DNA of 5,128 nucleotides from Abditibacteriota bacterium (GTDB lineage Bacteria > Armatimonadota > UBA5829), in assembly GCA_017958015.1 (NCBI GenBank), contig JAGDDM010000002.1, positions 1 to 5,128 of the forward strand, given 5' to 3'. The number at the start of each line of letters is the position of its first letter. The first letter of the stretch is position 1. The notes beneath the pieces were generated by a model that was not told the DNA's origin, searched no databases, and saw only the letters and a program-made list of their open reading frames with translations. Shown here one piece after another: positions 1-5,128 of the stretch. The position numbers and the translations under genes were made by a program.

Positions 1-1
1 C

Positions 2-163
2 AGCAGGGATATGTCTAAAAAGCTGGCTTGGGCTATCGACCCCGCCGCCAAGGAGGAACCGGAAGCGCTGGGAGATACGAACCGAATCTTCTGCCCCGCG
101 GCGGTCGTGAATGTTGATGACGCCGACGTGTTGGCGGACGGCGTGCTGAAATATTTTGATTAG
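2..163 (+). CDS. C-terminal end of an upstream paralogue of the array (partial, 53 codons visible)
   Basis: This is the 3' end of a gene that enters from the left edge; the frame is open from base 2 to a TAG stop at 161-163. The visible protein contains I-F-C-P-A-A-V-V followed by an acidic loop and a short amphipathic helix ending in G-V-L-K-Y-F-D. The same arrangement closes copy A (residues 513-536) and copy B (514-539), so this is the tail of a fourth member of the same family. Only part of the C-terminal alpha/beta domain is present, so nothing can be said about its barrel or signal peptide. By analogy with its neighbours it was probably about 540 residues and exported. It ends almost directly after the conserved helix, without the extra tail seen in copy A. 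It lies 173 bp upstream of A, a larger gap than those inside the A-B-C run. Confidence 0.88.
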   Translation, partial: SRDMSKKLAWAIDPAAKEEPEALGDTNRIFCPAAVVNVDDADVLADGVLKYFD

Positions 164-207
164 ATAAGGTTGTTAGGTTATTGGGTTGATAGGTTATTAG
201 GTGAGGT

Positions 208-225
208 GTTCGGCTCACGCCGAAC
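208..225 (+). other. Perfect 7-bp hairpin 45 bp after the upstream gene
   Basis: GTTCGGC at 208-214 pairs exactly with GCCGAAC at 219-225 across the 4-base loop TCAC. It lies downstream of the TAG at 161-163, where a terminator for the upstream paralogue would be expected. The sequence after it (GGATTATAAAA) is not a U-tract on either transcript strand, so it is not a canonical intrinsic terminator. It may be a transcript-end stabiliser or just the core of the surrounding repeat element. Confidence 0.5.
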
Positions 226-259
226 GGATTATAAAACCGGCATTGCAATGTAGGTCGGT

Positions 260-288
260 GTAATCCGCCGCCTTTGGCGGCACATTAC
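260..288 (+). other. Two-part hairpin before copy A, with a competing alternative fold
   Basis: GCCGCC at 267-272 pairs with GGCGGC at 276-281 over a TTT loop. After a 2x2 internal loop the stem extends with GTAAT (260-264) against ATTAC (284-288). The segment TAATCCG (261-267) can instead pair with CGGATTA (225-231), supported by ACCG (236-239) with CGGT (256-259). The two folds exclude each other. No T-run follows the hairpin, so a terminator is not supported. Whether the region is transcribed is unknown. Confidence 0.45.
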
Positions 289-321
289 CTGAAACCTAAA
301 ACCCAATAACCCGAAACCTAA

Positions 322-327
322 TATAAT
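322..327 (+). promoter_or_regulatory. TATAAT, exact match to a -10 hexamer, just before copy A
   Basis: TATAAT lies 9 bases before the ATG of copy A. No recognisable -35 hexamer sits 16-18 bp upstream (299-304 is AAACCC). Transcription starting there would give an almost leaderless mRNA. The A-rich stretch ATAATAAAGAGACA before the ATG is the only candidate ribosome-entry signal, with a weak purine run AAAGAG at 328-333. The hexamer may be chance in an AT-rich gap, so this is a weak call. Confidence 0.2.
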
Positions 328-336
328 AAAGAGACA

Positions 337-1992
337 ATGATGCGAAAGTTACTTGTAATCTTAGCTCTGCTTACCCCAACCGCGCTTTTTGCCAAAGACC
401 CCTTCTTCATTTCCTTCTGGGAGGCTCCCCACGAGCTCAGCGAAGCGAGCGTCAGGGACGCGGCGGAGGCGGGCTTCACGGTCTACTTCGACTACCTCCA
501 CAACAGCGCCAAAGAGCAGAAGGAGCTCATGGAGCTCTGCCGTAAGTACGGTTTGAAGGTCCTGGTCCACGACGAGCGGATATACACCGCCGACAAGGAG
601 GGCCCCGTTGACCGGATCATGGTGGAGAACGTGGTTGAGGAATACCGGGACGACCCCATTGTGTGGGGTTACAGCATCGCCGACGAGCCTTTCCCGGAGA
701 AGTTTCACGACAAGGCGGCCATCGCGGCGGGTGTTCGGGCCGCGGACCCGGAGCGCAAGACTTTCATCAACATGCACCGCTGGGGCGCCTGTTACGTGCT
801 GCCCAAGCTCTTTGACAAGGGCGACCACACCCGCTACATCGACGAGATGCTTCTCGCCGGTCAGCTGAACTTCCTCAGCTACGACGAGTACAGCTTCGAC
901 GCCGAGGGCAAAAACGAGATGCTGGACGCCTATTTCCGCAACCTGGAAATCATCCGCGCCGAGTCTCTTAAGCACAACATTCCTTTCAACTCCATTATTC
1001 TGGACACTCAGCACTGGCAGTTCCGGGACCCCACGGACGCGGAGATTCGCTGGCAGGTCTACACGGCTCTGGCCTACGGCTCCAAGGGTATCACATACTT
1101 TACCTACGCCGTGCCCACCGGCGACGCCTCCTTCGTATGGGGCGACGGCCTCATGGACCGGGACGGCAACAAGACCCGCCGGTACTATGCCGCCAAGAAG
1201 ATTAATCACGAGATAGGGCGCATGAGCGATGTGCTCATGAACCTTAAATCCGTGGGTGTGTTCCACACCTCCAAGATTTGGTGTCCCCTGGTAAATCCCG
1301 TTCCGGCGGAGAATTTTATTCAAATCGACGGCGGCGACTTTTTGCTGGGGCAGTTCACCTCTCCCGACGGTTACAAATACGCCATGGTGACCAACTCCTC
1401 TTTCACCGATAAGCAGACCGCCCGACTCACCTTCGCCCAAAGCACGGAGGTTGAGGAAGTGGGCGCCCACGGCGGACGGGGACTTCGGACATCATCGACA
1501 ACCTGGCGGAAAACCCTTAACCCCGGCGACGGCGTTCTGCTGCGTCTCAAGACCGGCGCTCCCATGTACGCCAAGTGGGACTACAACGGCAACGTGTTGC
1601 CCAAGGTGGCGGTTTACGCTCCCACGCCGGAGAGTTTTGCCGCGGCGGAAGAAGCCCGGAAGGTCCTTTGGGGCAAAGTTACCGTGACGGTTATGCCCGC
1701 CGGTACCCGGGAGCCCGCCCACGTGGCGCGGCGCTTCCGCTCCGACGCCTACATCGTCATGGGTGAGAAGTCTTACTACATGCCCTTCAGCGACGACGCC
1801 TCCATGTGCCTGGCGACGTCCATAGACTCGGAGGCGGAGGAGAACGCGGAAGCCTTTGAGGAGAGGCAGCAGATTTTCTGTCCCGCGGCCGTAGTAAAGG
1901 TTAATGATGGTCAGGCTTTGGCGAAAGGTATTCTCGACTACCTCACAAATAAGCCGAACTTTCGGTATCGTAACGATTGCGGGTGTCTGTAG
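337..1992 (+). CDS. Copy A: secreted TIM-barrel glycoside hydrolase-like protein
   Basis: This 551-residue protein has a signal peptide at 1-19 (basic M-M-R-K, hydrophobic core, likely cleavage after A-L-F-A). A second ATG at 340 is an equally possible start. A (beta/alpha)8 barrel follows at about 22-310: strand 1 ISFW, strand 2 FTVYFDY, strand 3 LKVLVHDE, strand 4 ending in the D116-E117-P118 motif, strand 5 TFINMH, strand 6 LNFLSYDEY (178-185), strand 7 FNSIILDTQHW, strand 8 GITYFTY (251-257). E117 sits where clan GH-A enzymes keep their acid/base. At the end of strand 7, where the nucleophile would sit, there is Q225, while B and C have Glu. A beta-rich domain (about 320-408, closing with PGDGVLLRL) and an alpha/beta domain (about 425-537) follow. 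The last 14-15 residues, ending C-G-C-L, have no counterpart in B or the upstream copy. Probably periplasmic or extracellular; substrate unknown. It is the most divergent of the three copies and probably first in an A-B-C operon. Confidence 0.9.
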   Translation: MMRKLLVILALLTPTALFAKDPFFISFWEAPHELSEASVRDAAEAGFTVYFDYLHNSAKEQKELMELCRKYGLKVLVHDERIYTADKEGPVDRIMVENVVEEYRDDPIVWGYSIADEPFPEKFHDKAAIAAGVRAADPERKTFINMHRWGACYVLPKLFDKGDHTRYIDEMLLAGQLNFLSYDEYSFDAEGKNEMLDAYFRNLEIIRAESLKHNIPFNSIILDTQHWQFRDPTDAEIRWQVYTALAYGSKGITYFTYAVPTGDASFVWGDGLMDRDGNKTRRYYAAKKINHEIGRMSDVLMNLKSVGVFHTSKIWCPLVNPVPAENFIQIDGGDFLLGQFTSPDGYKYAMVTNSSFTDKQTARLTFAQSTEVEEVGAHGGRGLRTSSTTWRKTLNPGDGVLLRLKTGAPMYAKWDYNGNVLPKVAVYAPTPESFAAAEEARKVLWGKVTVTVMPAGTREPAHVARRFRSDAYIVMGEKSYYMPFSDDASMCLATSIDSEAEENAEAFEERQQIFCPAAVVKVNDGQALAKGILDYLTNKPNFRYRNDCGCL

Positions 1993-2012
1993 GCCCACGC
2001 TCGAGCGTCGGC
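1993..2012. other. 20-bp near-perfect palindrome directly after the stop of copy A
   Basis: GCC-C-ACGCTCGAGCGT-C-GGC is self-complementary except for one C-C mismatch, with a 12-bp perfect core at 1997-2008. It begins at the base after the TAG stop and ends 18 bases before the Shine-Dalgarno of copy B. No T-tract follows, so it is not a standard terminator. In RNA it could form a short hairpin that protects the 3' end of A or tunes A/B expression. A binding site for a dimeric regulator is the other option. Both functions are inferred. Confidence 0.45.
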
Positions 2013-2030
2013 TCCCAATTCCCGAAATCC

Positions 2031-2035
2031 GAGGA
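2031..2035 (+). promoter_or_regulatory. Ribosome binding site of copy B (GAGGA)
   Basis: GAGGA is followed by an 8-base A-rich spacer and then the ATG at 2044. This supports the chosen start and the use of Shine-Dalgarno-type initiation in this organism. Confidence 0.65.
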
Positions 2036-2043
2036 AAAACAAA

Positions 2044-3663
2044 ATGAAAAAACTCTTTGTAATATTGACTCTTCTCGCTTCCACAGCCGCATACTGCGGC
2101 ACAAAGTACCCCATCTCCTTCTGGGTGCCCGAGCGGCCCCTCAGCGAGGAGGCGGTGAAGAGGGCGGCGGACTGCGGTTTCAACCTCTACTTCGACACCT
2201 ACGCCACCGAACCCGAGGACCAGAAGCGGCTTTTGGATTTGTGCGAGAAGTATCACATGAAGGTGAAGATTTACGACAAGCGTATAAGCCGCGGCGACTG
2301 GGTGGATCCGGACTTTTCGGAAAAAATCGCCGCCGCGGTGAACGATTACAAAGACCATCCGGCCCTGTGGGGTTACCACGTGGTTGACGAGCCGGTGCCG
2401 GGCTACTACTACACCCTGGCCCGGAAGATGCTGGAGATAGGCAAGCACGACCCGGACAAAACCGCCTTCGTGAACATGTTCCCCTACGGCATCGTGGGTA
2501 CCAATCGGCCCCTCTTCGACAGAGCCACCCACGAGCGGTTTATCGAGGAGTTTATGTGCCTCACCCGCCCCAAGGCATTGAGTTACGACATCTACGTTCT
2601 CGCCAAGGACCCGAAAAACGACAACATAAACGGTTTTTTTAACAATATCGAGATTATCCGCGACAAGGCCCTGAAGTACGACGTTCCCTTCCACGCCTGC
2701 ATTCTCTCCGTGGAGCACGGCGGATACCGCGACCCCTCGGCGGAAGATTTGCGCTGGCAGGTTTTCAATACCCTTGTATACGGCGGCAAAGGACTTATCT
2801 ACTTTACCTACGCGGTGCCCGGCGGCAGCGACTCGGCTTCTTTCAACTATCAAGACGCTCTGCTGGACAAGAACTTCAAACCCACACGGCGCTACTACGA
2901 CTCCCAAAAGATTAACGCCGACCTGACATCAATCGGCGACACCATGATGGACCTCACCTCCGTGGGCGTGTTCCACACCGGCAAGCGGGTGGCGAGTTAC
3001 GCCAAGGACATTCCGGTGGAGAACCTCATTAAGGTTACGGGCGGCGAGTTCGTTCTGGGACAGTTCGTGTCCTCCGACGGCGAAAAGTACGCCATGGTGA
3101 CGAATCGGCTCATGCGGGAGACCCAAACCGCCTACCTCACCTTCGCCCAAAACGCGAAGGTCACGGAGATTAAGCCCAGAGGCAAGCGGGGACTGCAGAC
3201 CGCTCCCGATAAGTGGCAAAAGACCCTCGCTCCCGGTGACGGCGTGCTCATCAAGATTGAAACCGGCGACCTGAAATACGCCCGGTGGGATTACTCTTTT
3301 GAGCACATGCCCAAGGTTTCCGTCTACGCCCCGGACAGCGAGTCCCTGGCCGCCGCGGAGTACGCCAAAGACGCTCTCTTCGGCAAGGTGGCGGTGAACG
3401 TCATCGGCGGTGACGCGGCGAAGCCCGCCCTCATATCCCGCCGCTTCGGCTCCGAAGCCTATATCATCTTCGGCGACAAAAATTGTTACCTGCCCGTGGG
3501 CATGAACGAATCCAAGCGTCTCGCGGACCTCCTGGTCGCCGATTCCGCCGAAGATTTCTCCGCCTTTAAGGATGTGAATCATATTTTCTGCCCGGCGGTA
3601 ATCGTGAAATCCGTAACCGGCGAGAAGCTGGCGGCGGGCATCGAAAAGTTTTTCGAAAAATGA
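2044..3663 (+). CDS. Copy B: secreted TIM-barrel glycoside hydrolase-like protein
   Basis: This 539-residue protein starts at an ATG with a good Shine-Dalgarno and has a signal peptide at about 1-19 (M-K-K, hydrophobic core). C18 is preceded by Tyr, so it does not fit a lipobox. The barrel spans about 22-311 with W109-G-Y-x3-D115-E116-P117 at strand 4, S180-Y-D-I-Y184 at strand 6, S222-V-E224-H225 at the end of strand 7, R-W-Q at 237-239 and Y-F-T-Y at 253-256. E116 and E224 occupy the positions of the acid/base and nucleophile in retaining clan GH-A enzymes; that role is inferred. A beta-rich domain (about 322-408, PGDGVLIKI) and the alpha/beta domain (about 425-539, with A-Y-I-I-F-G-D-K at 472-479 and I-F-C-P at 514-517) follow. 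It is 51 bp after A and 8 bp before C, so it is probably co-transcribed with both. The exact GH family and the substrate cannot be named. It is much closer to C than to A. Confidence 0.92.
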   Translation: MKKLFVILTLLASTAAYCGTKYPISFWVPERPLSEEAVKRAADCGFNLYFDTYATEPEDQKRLLDLCEKYHMKVKIYDKRISRGDWVDPDFSEKIAAAVNDYKDHPALWGYHVVDEPVPGYYYTLARKMLEIGKHDPDKTAFVNMFPYGIVGTNRPLFDRATHERFIEEFMCLTRPKALSYDIYVLAKDPKNDNINGFFNNIEIIRDKALKYDVPFHACILSVEHGGYRDPSAEDLRWQVFNTLVYGGKGLIYFTYAVPGGSDSASFNYQDALLDKNFKPTRRYYDSQKINADLTSIGDTMMDLTSVGVFHTGKRVASYAKDIPVENLIKVTGGEFVLGQFVSSDGEKYAMVTNRLMRETQTAYLTFAQNAKVTEIKPRGKRGLQTAPDKWQKTLAPGDGVLIKIETGDLKYARWDYSFEHMPKVSVYAPDSESLAAAEYAKDALFGKVAVNVIGGDAAKPALISRRFGSEAYIIFGDKNCYLPVGMNESKRLADLLVADSAEDFSAFKDVNHIFCPAVIVKSVTGEKLAAGIEKFFEK

Positions 3664-3665
3664 GG
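3662..3665 (+). promoter_or_regulatory. Ribosome binding site of copy C, overlapping the stop of copy B
   Basis: GAGG at 3662-3665 overlaps the TGA stop of copy B (3661-3663) and lies 6 bases before the ATG at 3672. Ribosomes ending on B therefore cover the start site of C, which suggests translational coupling and a shared transcript. Confidence 0.65.
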
Positions 3666-3671
3666 CAAACA

Positions 3672-5128
3672 ATGAAAAAGCTTTTGGCGATTTCGGCTCT
3701 GACAATCCTGTCGGCTCCGGGATTCGCTTTTGGTAAACTCCCGATTTCCATTTGGACGCCGCCGAGACCCCTGAACGAGGAGGCGGTTAAGACGGTGGCG
3801 GAGGGTAATTTTAACCTCTATTTCGACTACTTCGACACCACCCCGGAGATGCAGAAGGATATTCTGAACTACGCGGAGAAGTACGGTATCGAAGTGAAAA
3901 TATACGACAACCGCCTTATTGAGGCGGATTGGACGAAACCGGATTTCAAAGAACGTTTGGACGGCGTGTTGGCGGACTACAAGGATTATCCCGCCACCTG
4001 GGGCTATCACGTTACCGACGAGCCCGCCCCTTGGGGATTTTACAACATCGTCCGCAAAAACGAGTACCTGCGGGAGCGGGATCCGGGCAGGGTTGTGTTC
4101 ACAAACCTCTTTCCCTACGGCGTCACCGACATGGCGGCTCCCTACTTCGACCACGGTATTCATCAGCGTTACATCGAGGAGTTTCTCTGTCTTACCCGGC
4201 CGGATATGCTCAGCTATGACATCTACGTGCTGGCCAAGGACATTAAAAACGACAACCTGAACGGCTTTTTCAACAACATCGAAATCGCTCGGGACAAGGC
4301 TTTGAAGTACAACGTGCCCTTCAACGCCTGCATTCTCTCCGTGGAGCACGGCGGCTACCGTGACCCCACGCCGGAGGATTTGCGCTGGCAGATTTACAAC
4401 ACTCTCGTCTACGGCGGCAAGGGATTTATCTACTTCACCTACGCCCATCCGGACTACGACCCCATGTTCGTCTACGGCGACGCTCTGCTGGACAAAGAGG
4501 GCAAGACCACCCACCGCTACTACGCGGCGCAAAAACTGAACGGCGAAGTGGCGGAAATGGGGGACCTGCTTATGAGCCTTACCTCCGTGGGCGTGTTCCA
4601 CACCGGTAAACAGGTTGCCTCCATGACAAAGCCCGTGCCCGCGGAGAACTTCATAAGGCTTGAGGGCGGCGATTTCGTTCTGGGTCAGTTCGTCTCGAAG
4701 GGCGGCGAGATGTACGCTATGGTGACAAACCGGCTTATGCGGGAGACCCAAACCGCCTACCTCACCTTCGCTCAAAACGTTAAAGTCAGCGAAGTGAGAC
4801 CCCACGGCGGACACGGTGTTCAAACCGCTCCCGATAAGTGGCAGAAGACGTTGGAGCCCGGGGACGGAGTGCTTATTAAGATTGAAACCGGGGACATCAA
4901 GTACGCCAAGTGGAACTACAACGTAAGGCACATGCCCAAGGTGTCGATTTGCGCTCCCGATGAGGAGTCGGTGAAGGCGGCGGAGATTGCGGCGGCGAAG
5001 CTTGAGGGTAAAATCGTCGTGAACATCATCGGCGGCGACGTAAAGGACCCGGCTCGGCTGGCTCGGCGTCTCGATTCCGAAGCCTACATAATCTTCGGCG
5101 ACAAGGATTATTATCTCCTCACCGGCAG
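3672..5128 (+). CDS. Copy C: secreted TIM-barrel glycoside hydrolase-like protein (3' end outside the window)
   Basis: The frame is open from ATG 3672 to the window end, giving 485 complete codons. By alignment with B about 50-55 residues are missing, including the I-F-C-P segment. The signal peptide is M-K-K plus a hydrophobic core, with likely cleavage after G-F-A (residues 17-19). The barrel (about 22-310) has W110-G-Y-H-V-T-D116-E117-P118, L-S-Y-D-I-Y at 180-185, S223-V-E225-H226 at the end of strand 7, R-W-Q at 238-240 and Y-F-T-Y at 254-257. The same beta-rich domain (about 320-408) and the start of the alpha/beta domain (A-Y-I-I-F-G-D-K at 471-478) follow. Both candidate catalytic Glu residues are present. 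Two long exact DNA matches with B point to a recent duplication or gene conversion. It starts 8 bp after the stop of B. Role inferred: exported carbohydrate-active hydrolase of unknown substrate. Confidence 0.9.
   Translation, partial: MKKLLAISALTILSAPGFAFGKLPISIWTPPRPLNEEAVKTVAEGNFNLYFDYFDTTPEMQKDILNYAEKYGIEVKIYDNRLIEADWTKPDFKERLDGVLADYKDYPATWGYHVTDEPAPWGFYNIVRKNEYLRERDPGRVVFTNLFPYGVTDMAAPYFDHGIHQRYIEEFLCLTRPDMLSYDIYVLAKDIKNDNLNGFFNNIEIARDKALKYNVPFNACILSVEHGGYRDPTPEDLRWQIYNTLVYGGKGFIYFTYAHPDYDPMFVYGDALLDKEGKTTHRYYAAQKLNGEVAEMGDLLMSLTSVGVFHTGKQVASMTKPVPAENFIRLEGGDFVLGQFVSKGGEMYAMVTNRLMRETQTAYLTFAQNVKVSEVRPHGGHGVQTAPDKWQKTLEPGDGVLIKIETGDIKYAKWNYNVRHMPKVSICAPDEESVKAAEIAAAKLEGKIVVNIIGGDVKDPARLARRLDSEAYIIFGDKDYYLLTG

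Larger units (their letters stand above)
165..320. repeat. Inverted-repeat element of degenerate GGTT octamers with hairpins inside
   Basis: This fills most of the gap between the upstream paralogue and copy A. The left arm (165-204) reads as five 8-base units with GGT at a fixed 8-base spacing (168, 176, 184, 192, 200). The right arm (about 284-320) carries complementary ACC-type units spaced 7-8 bases apart. The arms share an exact 12-bp inverted repeat, GGTTATTGGGTT at 176-187 against AACCCAATAACC at 300-311. The left flank is free of C from 147 to 210 and the right arm has very few G, so the strand asymmetry flips across the element. Between the arms lie hairpins at 208-225 and 260-288, and an alternative pairing at 225-231/261-267. 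There is no ORF of note and no clear target-site duplication. It could be a MITE-like or REP-like intergenic repeat; only copies elsewhere in the genome would show this. Confidence 0.6.

Noticed and set aside
208..225. Intrinsic terminator for the upstream gene
   Set aside because: The stem is perfect but no T-run follows on either strand, so it is listed only as a hairpin.
230..235. TATAAA as a promoter -10 element
   Set aside because: There is no matching -35 element upstream and it lies within the hairpin-rich repeat; AT-rich hexamers are expected here by chance.
33..248. Reverse-strand 71-codon frame over the upstream gene end and the repeat
   Set aside because: It spans a real coding end and a repeat element, has no ribosome site or recognisable protein features, and its sequence is low in complexity.
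241..250. CATTGCAATG, a perfect 10-bp palindrome
   Set aside because: It is short, sits in the loop of a larger possible fold, and has no promoter context to call it an operator.
2095..2097. Cys18 of copy B as a lipoprotein anchor
   Set aside because: The residues before it (A-A-Y) do not fit a lipobox, and A and C have no Cys at the equivalent position.
1492..2907. Very long reverse-strand open frames (also 361-1470 and 3579-4931)
   Set aside because: They lie in exact codon register with the sense genes and exist because TTA, CTA and TCA codons are rare in A, B and C. They cross gene boundaries, lack sensible starts, and resemble each other only because the sense genes are paralogous.

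Overview
The window is a head-to-tail array of four paralogous genes, all on the + strand, encoding secreted proteins that look like glycoside hydrolases. In order: the last 53 codons of an upstream copy (2-163), a 173-bp AT-rich gap with inverted repeats, complete copy A (337-1992, 551 aa), complete copy B (2044-3663, 539 aa), and copy C (3672-5128, open for 485 codons and cut by the window end). No RNA gene, transposase or CRISPR array is visible.

A, B and C share one architecture. It has an N-terminal signal peptide of about 19 residues, then a (beta/alpha)8 barrel of about 290 residues whose eight strand/helix units can be read by eye. Next come a beta-rich domain ending in a PGDGVL turn and a roughly 110-residue alpha/beta C-terminal domain that I do not recognise. 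The barrel carries W-G-Y-x3-D-E-P at the end of strand 4, L-S-Y-D-x-Y at strand 6, and R-W-Q followed by Y-F-T-Y at helix 7/strand 8. This fits a clan GH-A-like hydrolase fold acting outside the cytoplasm. No known GH family or substrate can be assigned from the sequence alone. B and C are clearly closer to each other than to A. They share exact DNA matches of 31 and 35 nt, and both have Glu where A has Gln at the end of strand 7.

A-B-C are probably one transcription unit. The A-B gap is 51 bp and the B-C gap is 8 bp, with C's Shine-Dalgarno overlapping B's stop codon. The gap before A contains degenerate GGTT-type octamers on the left, their inverted counterparts on the right, and several hairpins in between. 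It could be a miniature repeat element, a boundary between transcription units, or a leader.

The organism is a Gram-negative-type bacterium with GC-rich genes, AT-rich gaps, few TTA/CTA/TCA codons and modest Shine-Dalgarno sites. Lineage-specific expansion of secreted hydrolase-like proteins is common in polysaccharide-degrading groups such as Lentisphaerae/Kiritimatiellae, Planctomycetes and Bacteroidetes. I lean weakly towards the PVC group, but nothing in the window proves it.
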